DNA of 64,000 nt from Sphingomonas sp. MA1305. Lineage in GTDB: Bacteria; Pseudomonadota; Alphaproteobacteria; Sphingomonadales; Sphingomonadaceae. A program made the position numbers and the translations under genes. The stretch's first letter is position 1. Each line of letters opens with the position of its first letter. Below, one piece after another: positions 15,840 through 24,128 of this stretch. A model generated the notes under the pieces. That model saw nothing but the letters and a program-made list of their open reading frames with translations. It did not search any database and had not been told where the DNA came from. The DNA is taken from the NCBI RefSeq assembly GCF_016107325.1, contig NZ_RCVT01000008.1, forward strand, positions 28,499 to 92,498, read 5' to 3'.

Positions 15840-16598
15840 ATGCAGCGCGCTCTTTTGGCCATGCTGGCACTAGCAGGTTGCGCCGCAGCGGACATACCGG
15901 AGATTTATCACGGTCATGCGGGCAAGTCGGTGCTGGCTGTGCCTAGCCGGATTGCCTCGTCGGTGCTTTACGATGGGGAGAGCGATTGGACGGCACCGGA
16001 GAAGCCAAAGGCGCAACGCACCGATCGTGACCCAATTCGATTGATCGAGTTCTACGTCGATCTAGATCACCCCGACAGCATCATAACCGATCAAGCCGCT
16101 CGCGACCGTCTTCTGGCGAGAAGCGGAACGGTGAATGTGCCAGCGGTTGTAGGGCACGTCGTTGGGATCACCGTTGACTTACCAGCTGAGGCGCAACCGA
16201 GCGTTGCGGCGATCCGCTCGCAATTCAGCAAAGGCCATCTATTCCCAGCGCCTGCGTTTCAGGCGCTGAAGCCCGCACCACCAGAATTTGGACTTGAGAC
16301 CCGCCGCGCTGACTGGTCGAAACCCGTCAAAGATCGTGAGCGGCATGGCGGCGGCATCTTCAACGTCGATGTCGATTATCTAAGCGTGGCGGATAATATC
16401 TGGCTCTATTGCAACGACACGCGGCAAGTGGTCGCGCCTTTCGCACCGATGGCTAGCTGCCAGTTCGTGATCGTCGTGCCCGAGATGGGCGGGCGAATAT
16501 CGGGATGTATCGACCGAGGCGACGTTCCGCGCTGGCGCGACCTCCGCGCTGCGGCGCTGGCGACACTGCACTCTTTTGTTGTTTCCCCTTCACACTGA
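15840..16598 (+). CDS. Putative lipoprotein of unknown function, 252 aa
   Basis: The ATG at 15840 gives MQRALLAMLALAGCAAADIP, a short signal peptide with lipobox LALAGC, so the protein is probably lipid-anchored in the cell envelope after cleavage before the cysteine. The mature part is polar with no internal membrane segment. Two late cysteines (WLYCNDTRQ and MASCQFVIVVPEMG) could pair. I recognise no domain. Open frame continues upstream of this ATG but lacks a signal peptide. A 9-bp hairpin follows the gene. Confidence 0.55.
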   Translation: MQRALLAMLALAGCAAADIPEIYHGHAGKSVLAVPSRIASSVLYDGESDWTAPEKPKAQRTDRDPIRLIEFYVDLDHPDSIITDQAARDRLLARSGTVNVPAVVGHVVGITVDLPAEAQPSVAAIRSQFSKGHLFPAPAFQALKPAPPEFGLETRRADWSKPVKDRERHGGGIFNVDVDYLSVADNIWLYCNDTRQVVAPFAPMASCQFVIVVPEMGGRISGCIDRGDVPRWRDLRAAALATLHSFVVSPSH

Positions 16599-16639
16599 TT
16601 TGGACCCTCTCTCCTTCCCGTTTCAGCAGGTGAGACCGG

Positions 16640-16667
16640 TTTCGGGAATGCGCTAGCCTTCCCGAAA
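16640..16667. terminator. Terminator-like hairpin between convergent genes
   Basis: Perfect 9-bp stem TTTCGGGAA/TTCCCGAAA with a 10-base loop, between the lipoprotein and PAS-MCP genes. The A/T-rich outer stem ends would serve both directions. Confidence 0.5.
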
Positions 16668-16676
16668 ATCGATCGT

Positions 16677-17390
16677 TCATCGGGAACGATGGGACGAGGC
16701 GGCTTCCGTCACCTCCGGTTGCCCGCTGCATGCATGGTGGCGCGCGAGCATGTCGCTGGCGCGTTGCGTTGCTGCGCTCGTATCACCGGATAGCTTCTTC
16801 ACCTCCGACGCGACCACCGCAAATCCCCGGCCGGCATCGCCGGCTCGTGCCGCCTCGATCGTGGCGTTGAGCGCCAGGAGGTTGGTCTGGCTGGCGATCC
16901 CGTTGATGGCAGTAACGATCTCCGCAAGCTCGCCCATGGTGCCCTGCATCGCCGCTTGGTTTGCTTGCAGCGCGCGTTCCAGCAGCACTTGACGCGTCAC
17001 GTCTGTAGCCACCTTGAGCACGCGCCGGATCACTCTCTGTCCATCAAAGATTGGGTTGTAGCTAGCCTGCATCCATACCTCAGACCCGTCTGCCCGACGG
17101 CGATTGAATTTCCCCTGCTCAAACTCGCCCTGTCGGAGCAAGCGCCAGAACTGCTCATATTCGACCGATGCGGCATATTTCGGATCGCACAGAACTTGGT
17201 GATGCTGCCCGACCAGCTCGGCAAGACCGTAGCCCATCATGGCTAGAAACCGGTCATTCGCCCATGTGATGATGCCGGTAGTGTCGAACTCGATCACCGC
17301 TTGCGAACGGCAGACCGCCTCCCATGCCGCCCGGCAGTAGCCGTCGCTAGGAACATGACCGGCGGGACGAATGAGGGGCGATGCTGGCAT
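16677..17390 (-). CDS. PAS-domain methyl-accepting chemotaxis-like protein, 237 aa
   Basis: Residues about 25-135 form one PAS domain (VIEFDTTGIITWANDRFLAM, then PIFDGQRVIRRVLKVATDVT). They are followed by the MCP signalling hairpin with IASQTNLLALNATIEAARAG and GRGFAVVASEVKKLS, the site that contacts CheA/CheW. There are no membrane segments, so it would be a soluble receptor sensing an internal signal, perhaps redox through a PAS cofactor. The hairpin is short and the last 30 residues (ARHHACSGQPEVTE) do not look like MCP, so the C-terminus may be trimmed. It sits near the right IS end of the 10.4-17.5 kb block. Confidence 0.7.
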   Translation of the reverse strand: MPASPLIRPAGHVPSDGYCRAAWEAVCRSQAVIEFDTTGIITWANDRFLAMMGYGLAELVGQHHQVLCDPKYAASVEYEQFWRLLRQGEFEQGKFNRRRADGSEVWMQASYNPIFDGQRVIRRVLKVATDVTRQVLLERALQANQAAMQGTMGELAEIVTAINGIASQTNLLALNATIEAARAGDAGRGFAVVASEVKKLSGDTSAATQRASDMLARHHACSGQPEVTEAASSHRSR

Positions 17391-17519
17391 ATCTGAGGGG
17401 TATAATCACCACTCCTCGGCGGTCACCCCCTTTCCCTCAAACGATCCCATGCGAGACGGGATCGCTATGCTTTGGGGTGTCATTCCGCCCCCAACCGGAC
17501 TCGGCTACCAGCGGCACAT

Positions 17520-17533
17520 TTTTCAACAGCCCC
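17520..17533 (-). repeat. IS end (right), inverted copy of 10447-10460
   Basis: TTTTCAACAGCCCC is the exact reverse complement of the left end. Together they bound a 7.1-kb block. No transposase lies beside this copy, and the adjoining 17534-17736 holds nothing I can name. Confidence 0.45.
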
Positions 17534-17736
17534 GTATGTCGTAATATGGACGTGCGACGGACTGAGGTAAAAAGGTCTACCTTTCTGGCTGTCGCCCTCG
17601 TGGGAACAACGTCGTCACGTTTGCAATGCCGTCCCGACGAGCTAGGGTCACCGACCATGATTGCTCATGAGCAGTTGGCGCCGGAGCATGCTGCGTCACA
17701 GCCGGAGGGTTTGGGCGCTAGGGGCCGAGGAAAGCT

Positions 17737-18648
17737 TCAAAGCCACAGGGGCCTAGCTGCCCAGTTCTGAGGGAAGCCCATTGCGGCTAGATCGCCGGTC
17801 GGATGCTGAGCGAGCAACGTCACCAGCTCATCCCGCCAGGCTGATGTCGAAGCGACCTGTCTCAGCAGTTAAACGATGAGGACCAGGGCGTTATAGAGCT
17901 GGGCTGGAGCACGGGCTGCGGGCGGCTCAAGTGTGCTGACGAGGGCGGCCGGTTTGAAGGGCACCCGCATGCGCAGCAAAAAGCCGCGGTTCCAAAGCCG
18001 GGCATGATGCGCGCAGCTGTTTCGGATCGTGGAGAGATGCTTCAGGAGCGGCACGAGCACCGCTTCAGGGAGCCCGAGGGGTTTGGCTATGGCGTTACGC
18101 AACCCTCGATCGTCGAGCAGCGCATACCATCGAGAGAGCTGCCCGAACGACATCATCTCCGCCACCATCCACACCGGCGGCATTGCCGGAGTGCTGTAGG
18201 TCCGACGATAATGATCGATGTACGTCTCGGGCGAGCTCGCCACGTCGTTGGTTAGGCGGGTCAGGTTGTCGTGGTACTTACCCGGATGATAGTAGAGCGC
18301 TGCATCCAGGTAGCCGTGGGGTCCAAACCGCTGCGCCAGCTCGTACGCCCAGCTACCCCGTACAGCGACTTCGATCCGTTCGATTGCATCGAGCACTAGC
18401 AGCCGAAGGCGGCGGTCAAAATCGTACAGGGCGGTGACGGTATCGAAGCTGGTGCCCGGCAAGAAACGGGCGCCAGAAGTGCCCTTAGGATATTCGAAGG
18501 GCAGCCAGTAGGCGCTCAGGCGGTAGTAGCTGACATGGCGTAACCAGTGCTCGGCCCGCACCACGTCGGGGATTGCCATGCCTTCGGCCTGGAGGTGTTG
18601 GAGCTGCTGCGCGATCGTCGTCGCGGGTTTTGTGAAGGGGCGTAGCAC
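17737..18648 (-). pseudogene. Abi_2 (AbiD/AbiF) abortive-infection protein with a premature stop
   Basis: GTG start at 18648 gives MLRPFTKPATTIAQQLQHLQ, the usual Abi_2 opening, then VSYYRLSAYWLPF, DRRLRLLVLDAIERIEVAVR and the HEPN-type motif Rx4H at R209-H214 (RNSCAH). The frame stops at TAA 17869-17871, after LYNALVLIV. Past this one codon the same frame continues LLRQVASTSAWRDELVTLLA and MGFPQNWAARPLWL to TGA at 17737, exactly the conserved end of the family. So a single nonsense change removes about 43 residues. The catalytic motif is upstream of the stop, so partial activity cannot be excluded. Abi_2 proteins are anti-phage RNases or related toxins. Confidence 0.75.
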
Positions 18649-18667
18649 CCATCCCGCTTAGCAGGGC

Positions 18668-18722
18668 AAAAAAAGACCCGCCAAGTGTGCATACCCTTGC
18701 GGGCAGAGGCCTGGCGGGTTCG
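18668..18722 (-). terminator. Rho-independent terminator, minus strand
   Basis: Reading on the minus strand, AACCCGCCAGG pairs with CTTGGCGGGT, followed by seven T. It lies 20 bp upstream of the Abi gene and downstream of the gene remnant at 18818, so it probably ended that transcript and insulates the Abi gene. Confidence 0.65.
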
Positions 18723-18817
18723 ATTAACCCCGAGATATGAGCGAAAACCCAACAAAGCAATAACGACTAGCCCGTTTTTGGGGCGGCCCCTTGCAGCAGC
18801 TACGATCTGGCCGTTCT

Positions 18818-18930
18818 TCACCGAATCCAAGCATGAATCGATGAGCTACCATCGAGCATGCTGAGCGGGGTGGGCGTGATCCAGTCGGCGCCCAACACGG
18901 GATAAGGTCCGTAGAACAAGTCGCCAAGAT
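18818..18930 (-). pseudogene. 3' remnant of an unrecognised gene cut by IS3
   Basis: On the minus strand the frame entering from the IS left end reads LGDLFYGPYPVLGADWITPT, then SMLDGSSSIHAWIR and stop at 18818, about 90 bp before a strong terminator. Sequence character and terminator suggest a real gene end. The 5' part is not found on the other side of the element. Confidence 0.35.
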
Positions 18931-18982
18931 GAACCGCCCCGGGTTTGTCGGAGGCTCCAACTCCTGAGAAGGTGGAGCCTGT

Positions 18983-19309
18983 ATGAGCAAGACGACGAAC
19001 AAGTTTGCGCCTGAGGTCCGCGAGCGAGCGGTACGGATGGTGCTGGACCACGAGCGCGATCATTCGTCGCGCTGGGCAGCGGTAGTTTCCATTGCCGAGA
19101 AGATCGGCTGCGTTCCGCAGACGCTGCATGAGTGGGTGAAGAAGGCGGAGGTGAACAGCGGCAAGCGTGCTGGCGTTCCGACCGAGGTCGCTGACAAGAT
19201 GAAGGCGCTGGAGCGGGAGAACCGCGAGCTGCGACAGGCCAACGAGATCCTGCGCAAGGCATCGGCATATTTTGCCCAGGCGGAGCTCGACCGCCCGTTC
19301 CGGCGATGA
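18983..19309 (+). CDS. IS3-family transposase OrfA, 108 aa
   Basis: Helix-turn-helix DNA-binding subunit (FAPEVRERAVRMVLDHERDH, IAEKIGCVPQTLHEWVKKAE) followed by a leucine zipper (MKALERENRELRQANEILRK). It overlaps orfB by 4 bp at the ATGA junction. In this family OrfA regulates transposition, and a frameshifted OrfAB fusion is the transposase. Confidence 0.85.
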   Translation: MSKTTNKFAPEVRERAVRMVLDHERDHSSRWAAVVSIAEKIGCVPQTLHEWVKKAEVNSGKRAGVPTEVADKMKALERENRELRQANEILRKASAYFAQAELDRPFRR

Positions 19310-20211
19310 TCGCCTTCATCGACGATCACCGTAAAGCCTATGGGGTCGAGCCGATCTGCCGCGTCTTGCCGATCGCCCCATCGACGTATTTCGAGCGTGT
19401 CGCGCAGCGGCAGGATCCGATGCGCCTGTCGGCGCGGGCGCAGCGGGATCAGGTTCTCAAGCCCGAGGTGGCGCGCGTGTTTGCCGAGAACTTCGCGGTC
19501 TACGGCGTGCGCAAGGTGTGGCGGCAGATGCTGCGCGAGGGCTTTCCGGTCGCCCGCTGCACCATCGAGCGGCTGATGCGCGATATGGGCCTACAGGGCG
19601 TCATCCGGGGCAAGCCGGTTCGCACGACGATGAGCGACAAGGCAGCGCCTTGCCCGCTGGATCATGTCAACCGCAGGTTCTACGCGGCAGCGCCTAACAT
19701 GCTGTGGGTGTCGGACTTCACCTACGTCGCGACCTGGGCGGGCTTCGTCTATGTCGCCTTCGTGATCGACACCTACGCCAGGCGGATCGTGGGGTGGCGG
19801 GCGAGCAGAACGGCGCATGCCAGCTTCGTTCTCGATGCCCTGGAGCAGGCTCTCCATGCCCGCCGGCCGGCCCATCGGGGCGGCCTTATCCATCACAGCG
19901 ACCGCGAGTCGCAATACGTGTCTATAAAGTACACCGAGCGCCTCGCCGAAGCCGGGATAGAGCCATCGGTCGGCAGCGTCGGCGACAGCTACGACAACGC
20001 TTTGGCCGAGACGATCAACGGCCTCTACAAGGCCGAGGTGATCCACAGGCGTGGACCGTGGCGCAGCTTCGAAGCCGTCGAATACGCCACGCTCGAATGG
20101 GTCGACTGGTTCAACCATCGCCGGCTGCTGGAGCCCATCGGCAACATCCCACCTGCCGAAGCCGAAGAGCAATATTATGCTGCCGCGGAGAACCTGGATA
20201 TGGCAGCGTAA
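19306..20211 (+). CDS. IS3-family transposase OrfB, 301 aa
   Basis: The integrase core (DDE) is present: D in LWVSDFTYVATW, D in HHSDRESQYVS and E in DNALAETINGLYKAE, the last two about 35 residues apart. The second motif has E where HSDRGSQY is usual, which may or may not impair activity. HTH_21 and terminal LEWVDWFNHRRLLEPIGNIP blocks are complete. The length is normal. Confidence 0.85.
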   Translation: MIAFIDDHRKAYGVEPICRVLPIAPSTYFERVAQRQDPMRLSARAQRDQVLKPEVARVFAENFAVYGVRKVWRQMLREGFPVARCTIERLMRDMGLQGVIRGKPVRTTMSDKAAPCPLDHVNRRFYAAAPNMLWVSDFTYVATWAGFVYVAFVIDTYARRIVGWRASRTAHASFVLDALEQALHARRPAHRGGLIHHSDRESQYVSIKYTERLAEAGIEPSVGSVGDSYDNALAETINGLYKAEVIHRRGPWRSFEAVEYATLEWVDWFNHRRLLEPIGNIPPAEAEEQYYAAAENLDMAA

Positions 20212-20372
20212 CTCACAACCCACGGCCTCCGGCAAACCCGGGGCGGTTCACTCCCGGTCGTGGAGACGCTGTCTAACCTGTTTTATTCGTGGTTTTCCTG
20301 GATCTAAGCATGGGCCACGGTCGTTGACGAGCGAACCGTCGCGCGATGCGTCCGGTGAACAGGAGCGGACAG

Positions 20373-21479
20373 ATGCGGAAAAGCGGTGTTCTGATCGGGC
20401 TAGGAGCCTTCACGATAGCGCTGGCGGGAGCAGCTTATGCCCAGACGGGACGCAGCGCCGCGCTAACGCAGGTGGCACGCTTCGACCACCAGGCTACCGG
20501 CGTCGCCGTCTCGGTTGACGGGCGCCGCTTCGTCAACTTCCCGCGCTGGACCGACGACGCGCCGATCTCGGTTGCGGAGGTGATGCCGAATGGGTCGCTC
20601 CGGCCCTACCCCGATGCCAAGTGGAACAGCTGGCGCAACGCCAGGGCAAACGAAATGCCGGTTGGCGACTACTTTGTCTGCGTCCAGTCGATTGTGCCGG
20701 ACGGCCACGGCAATTTGTGGGTGGTCGACCCCGGCGCACCGGGCAACGAGAAGATCCTGGAGGGCGCACCGAAGCTTGTCCGCATCGACCTGAAGACGAA
20801 CAAGGTGACCAAGGTCATCGCGGTGCCTGGCGACGTTGCGCTGCAGGGCACCTACCTCAACGATATCCGGTTCTCGCCCGATGGCCGGACCGGCTACATC
20901 ACCGACAGCGGCACGCGCGGCGCAATCATCGTCGTCGACTTGGACGACGGAAAGAGCTTCCGAGCGCTTGATGGCCATCCTTCGACCCAAATCGACAAGA
21001 GCGTCACCGTCGCCATCGAAGGCAAGCCGCTTGTTCGCCCCGACGGGCGGCAGCCTGCGTTCGCGTCCGACGGCATCGCGATCTCGAATGACGGGAAGAC
21101 GCTCTACTGGCAGGCGCTGACCGGGAAGACGCTCTATTCGATCGCCACCGACAAGCTGCGCCCCGACATCAGCGAGCGAGAGCGCAGTGGTGCAGTGCAG
21201 ACCGTTGCCACCACCGCCGTCGCGGATGGGCTGTGGATGAGCAAGGCTGGGACGCTCTACATCACCTCGCCGACCGATTACTCGATCAGGCGGCTCGCCG
21301 GGTCGGGGACGGAGATCGTCTTGACGGATAAGCGGCTACGCTGGCCGGACACCTTCGCCGAAGGTCCCGACGGGACGATCTACGTCACCGCGAGCCACAT
21401 TCAGGACACGCCATGGTTCACGCCGGGTGCCCCGCCGTCCATCCGTACCGAGTTGTTCTCCTTCGCTCCGATCCGCTGA
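20373..21479 (+). CDS. Major royal jelly/yellow-family secreted protein, 368 aa
   Basis: The ATG at 20373 has AGGAG 7 bases upstream and gives a signal peptide (MRKSGVLIGLGAFTIALAGA, cleavage after AYAQ), so the protein is periplasmic. The body is a six-bladed beta-propeller of the MRJP/yellow type, with VSVDGRRFVNFPRW, VQSIVPDGHGNLWVVDPG, LNDIRFSPDGRTGYITDSG and FASDGIAISNDGKTLYWQA. Bacterial members may bind or hydrolyse small molecules, like SMP-30 lactonases, but the substrate is unknown. It is the first gene of a plus-strand run leading into a catalase-like gene and paoABC. Confidence 0.8.
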   Translation: MRKSGVLIGLGAFTIALAGAAYAQTGRSAALTQVARFDHQATGVAVSVDGRRFVNFPRWTDDAPISVAEVMPNGSLRPYPDAKWNSWRNARANEMPVGDYFVCVQSIVPDGHGNLWVVDPGAPGNEKILEGAPKLVRIDLKTNKVTKVIAVPGDVALQGTYLNDIRFSPDGRTGYITDSGTRGAIIVVDLDDGKSFRALDGHPSTQIDKSVTVAIEGKPLVRPDGRQPAFASDGIAISNDGKTLYWQALTGKTLYSIATDKLRPDISERERSGAVQTVATTAVADGLWMSKAGTLYITSPTDYSIRRLAGSGTEIVLTDKRLRWPDTFAEGPDGTIYVTASHIQDTPWFTPGAPPSIRTELFSFAPIR

Positions 21480-21487
21480 GGATCGTC

Positions 21488-22570
21488 ATGGCCTACTTGC
21501 GCTACCGCGACGACATCGAGACGCGCGAGCCCGACGAGCAGGAAACGATCGACGGCATCATCCAGGGCATGACGCAACGGAGCGAGGTGGTCGAGAAGCG
21601 CGAGCAGCACGCCGTGCGCGCCAGCCATGCCAAGAGCTCGGCCTGCGTCGTCGGCACGCTGACGATTGCCGACGACCTTCCGCCGGAGCTGGCGCAGGGG
21701 CTGTTCGCCGAGCCGGGCAGCTATGACGTCGCGATCCGCTTTGCACAGGGCCCGGGCGAGACGCTGGGCGATCGCGTGTCGACGCACCGCGGCATGGCGA
21801 TCAAGGTGTTCGGCGTCGAGGGTGAAAAACTGCCCGGGCATGACGCGCCGACGCAGGATTTCGTCCTTGCCACGGGACGGACGTTCCCGTCCGGAACCGC
21901 TTCCGGCTTCCTGAGCGATGCGAAGAAGATCGGCGCGGCGACGCCGATGCCCGAGGGCGTCAAGAGCGCGGTGTCGTCGATGGCGCGCAACTTCAACAAG
22001 GTGCTGAGCCTTTTCAACACCGCCTACGCCAAGGCGGATTTCTTCGGCCATCCGTTCAGCCACCCGATCGGCGACGATTATTTCAGCCAGGCGCCGGTGC
22101 GCTACGGCGACTATGTCGCAAAGCTCGGGGCCGTGCCGGCGTCGCAGGCGCAGGACGCGTTCGGCGAGTGGCAGCTCGATCCGCATGAAGACGAGGACGG
22201 CTTCCGCCATGCCGCGACCGATTACTTCCGCGACCATGAGGCGGTGTTTGAACTTAAGGTGCAGCTCTGGGCGAACGCGGAGACGCAGCCGATCGAGGAC
22301 GCCTCGGTCGAGTGGCCATCGCAGGACAGCCAGTACCGCACTGTCGCCACGATCCGCATTCCTGCGCAGGAAGCCTATAGCCCGGCACGCGTGCGCTATT
22401 TCGACGAGGTGATGACCTTTCGGCCCGCGCATAGCCTGGCCGCGCATCGGCCGCTCGGATCGGTGATGCGGGCGCGGTTGCAGGTGTATCGTGCGCTGTC
22501 CGCCTTTCGCCACCGCGAGAACGGGGTTGCCGAGGAAAACACCGCCGACATCATCGCCATCCCGGCCTAA
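21488..22570 (+). CDS. Catalase-family heme protein, 360 aa
   Basis: Compact catalase-like protein beginning MAYLRYRDDIETREPDEQET. The distal histidine region appears as AVRASHAKSSACVVGTL, the conserved core as DVAIRFAQGPGE and THRGMAIKVFGVEGE, and the proximal region as ARVRYFDEVMTFRPAHS. Members of this short group are heme-dependent peroxidases or catalases of about 350 residues. It starts 8 bp after the preceding gene, so it is probably co-transcribed. It has no signal peptide. Likely role: removing peroxide made by the neighbouring molybdenum oxidoreductase (inference). Confidence 0.75.
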   Translation: MAYLRYRDDIETREPDEQETIDGIIQGMTQRSEVVEKREQHAVRASHAKSSACVVGTLTIADDLPPELAQGLFAEPGSYDVAIRFAQGPGETLGDRVSTHRGMAIKVFGVEGEKLPGHDAPTQDFVLATGRTFPSGTASGFLSDAKKIGAATPMPEGVKSAVSSMARNFNKVLSLFNTAYAKADFFGHPFSHPIGDDYFSQAPVRYGDYVAKLGAVPASQAQDAFGEWQLDPHEDEDGFRHAATDYFRDHEAVFELKVQLWANAETQPIEDASVEWPSQDSQYRTVATIRIPAQEAYSPARVRYFDEVMTFRPAHSLAAHRPLGSVMRARLQVYRALSAFRHRENGVAEENTADIIAIPA

Positions 22571-22578
22571 CGCAAAAC

Positions 22579-23106
22579 ATGAAGGCGCCGATCATGCCGA
22601 CAGCCGTCAACTCCGCCACATACGCCGCCGTGCCGATCGGCACGGTGCCAACCACGCTGACGATTAACGGTGAGACGCGCACCCGCGCGATCGAGCCCTG
22701 GACGACGTTGCTCGACCTGCTGCGAGAAGGCGAAGATCTGATCGGCACCAAGAAGGGCTGCGACCACGGTCAGTGCGGCGCATGCACCGTGCTGGTCGAC
22801 GGGCGCCGCATCAACTCGTGCCTCAAGCTGGCGGTGACGCTGGACGGGGCGAACATCACGACGATTGAGGGGTTGGGCCAGCCTGGCGACCTCCATCCGC
22901 TGCAATCCGCCTTCTGCGACCACGACGCGTTCCAGTGCGGTTATTGCACGCCTGGCCAGATTTGTTCGGCGCAGGGCCTCATCAACGAGGGCAAGGCCAG
23001 GACACGCGACGAGGTCCGCGAGCTGATGAGCGGCAATCTGTGCCGGTGCGGCGCCTATTCGAACATCGTCGATGCGGTGCTCGACGTGATCGGAGAAAAG
23101 GCATGA
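22579..23106 (+). CDS. paoA: Aldehyde oxidoreductase 2Fe-2S subunit (PaoA-like), 175 aa
   Basis: Xanthine oxidase-family small subunit. The plant-type ferredoxin cluster is bound by CDHGQCGACTVLVDGRRINSC and the second, helical cluster by CGYCTPGQ and NLCRCG. It passes electrons from the molybdenum site to FAD. Unlike E. coli PaoA it shows no Tat signal (the N-terminus is MKAPIMPTAVNSATYAAVPI), so location is uncertain, probably cytoplasmic. The stop overlaps the start of the FAD subunit (ATGA). Confidence 0.85.
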   Translation: MKAPIMPTAVNSATYAAVPIGTVPTTLTINGETRTRAIEPWTTLLDLLREGEDLIGTKKGCDHGQCGACTVLVDGRRINSCLKLAVTLDGANITTIEGLGQPGDLHPLQSAFCDHDAFQCGYCTPGQICSAQGLINEGKARTRDEVRELMSGNLCRCGAYSNIVDAVLDVIGEKA

Positions 23107-24116
23107 ACCGCTTCGACTATGCCCGCCCGACCAGTGTCGCCGAAGCGGTGCAGGCGGGCGGCGGAGAGCAGGTCCGCTACCTCGCAGGTGGAACGAACCT
23201 GATCGATCTCATGAAGGAGAACGTCGATCAACCGACGACGGTGATCGACATCAACCGCCTGCCGCTAGACGCAATCGAGGAGCTGGACGGCGGTGGACTG
23301 CGGCTGGGCGCGCTCGTGCCGAACTCCAACACTGCGTGGGACGCGCGGGTCGAGCAGCGGTATCCCTTGCTGTCCTCGGCGATCCTCGCCGGCGCCAGCC
23401 CCCAGCTGCGCAATGCCGCGACCAACGGCGGCAACCTCAACCAGCGCACGCGCTGCTATTATTTCTACGACGTCGCCACACCTTGCAACAAGCGCGAACC
23501 GGGCTCGGGCTGCGGCGCGATTGGCGGGGTCAATCGCATCCATGCCATCCTGGGCGCGAGTGACCAGTGCATCGCCACGCACCCGTCGGACATGTGCGTG
23601 GCGCTGGCGGTGCTGGACGCGACCGTCCAGGTGACCGGTCCGGACGGCGACCGAGCGATCCCGATCGCCGATTATCATCGGTTGCCCGGCGACGAGCCGT
23701 GGCGCGACAATACACTGAAGCCCGGCGAATTGGTGACGGGCATCGACCTGCCGGCCGAGGATTTTACCCGCAACTACACCTACCTGAAGCTGCGCGATCG
23801 TCTGTCCTACGCCTTTGCGCTGGTGTCGGTAGCCGTCGCGATGCGGGTCGAAGGCGGCACGATCGCGGAGGCGCGGGTGGCGCTCGGCGGCGTCGCGCAC
23901 AAGCCATGGCGCAGCACGGAAGCCGAGAAGCTGCTGAAGGGCCAGCAGCCGTCGCCGCAGGCGTTCGGCGCCTTCGCCGACGCCCTTCTCGCCGGCGCGG
24001 CCGGTCAGGGCGAGAACGACTTCAAGATCCTGCTCGCCCGCAAGGGGATCATCCGTGCGCTGAAGCAGGCCGCTGAGGCCACCCCGCAATCGCAGACCGA
24101 CAAGCGCGTCGCTTAA
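23103..24116 (+). CDS. paoB: Aldehyde oxidoreductase FAD-binding subunit (PaoB-like), 337 aa
   Basis: FAD_binding_5 domain with LAGGTNLIDLMKENV and NAATNGGNLNQRTRCYYFYD, and a CO dehydrogenase flavoprotein C-terminal domain. The loop CNKREPGSGCGAIGG, followed by GASDQC, provides cysteines for the additional 4Fe-4S cluster that marks the PaoB type. Start at ATG 23103, overlapping paoA. It transfers electrons within the heterotrimer to the final acceptor. Confidence 0.85.
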   Translation: MNRFDYARPTSVAEAVQAGGGEQVRYLAGGTNLIDLMKENVDQPTTVIDINRLPLDAIEELDGGGLRLGALVPNSNTAWDARVEQRYPLLSSAILAGASPQLRNAATNGGNLNQRTRCYYFYDVATPCNKREPGSGCGAIGGVNRIHAILGASDQCIATHPSDMCVALAVLDATVQVTGPDGDRAIPIADYHRLPGDEPWRDNTLKPGELVTGIDLPAEDFTRNYTYLKLRDRLSYAFALVSVAVAMRVEGGTIAEARVALGGVAHKPWRSTEAEKLLKGQQPSPQAFGAFADALLAGAAGQGENDFKILLARKGIIRALKQAAEATPQSQTDKRVA

Positions 24117-24128
24117 GGAACAGACATC

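Larger units (their letters stand above)
18931..20250 (+). mobile_element. Complete IS3-family insertion sequence, 1320 bp
   Basis: Starts TGAACCGCCCCGGGTTTG and ends with the inverted copy CAAACCCGGGGCGGTTCA. It carries overlapping orfA and orfB. No target duplication is visible (AGA left, CTC right), so flanking DNA was probably rearranged after insertion. The sequence at the far right of the window resembles the same type of end. Confidence 0.85.

Noticed and set aside
17437..17658. Minus-strand frame over the right IS end as a transposase fragment
   Set aside because: No transposase motif, only incidental open frame across the IS end.
18668..18722. The hairpin as an attenuator of the Abi gene
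   Set aside because: It is better explained as the terminator of the upstream minus-strand gene remnant; no leader peptide was seen.
21401..22513. 370-codon minus-strand frame opposite the catalase-family gene
   Set aside because: Antisense shadow of a clearly recognised protein; composition typical of such frames.
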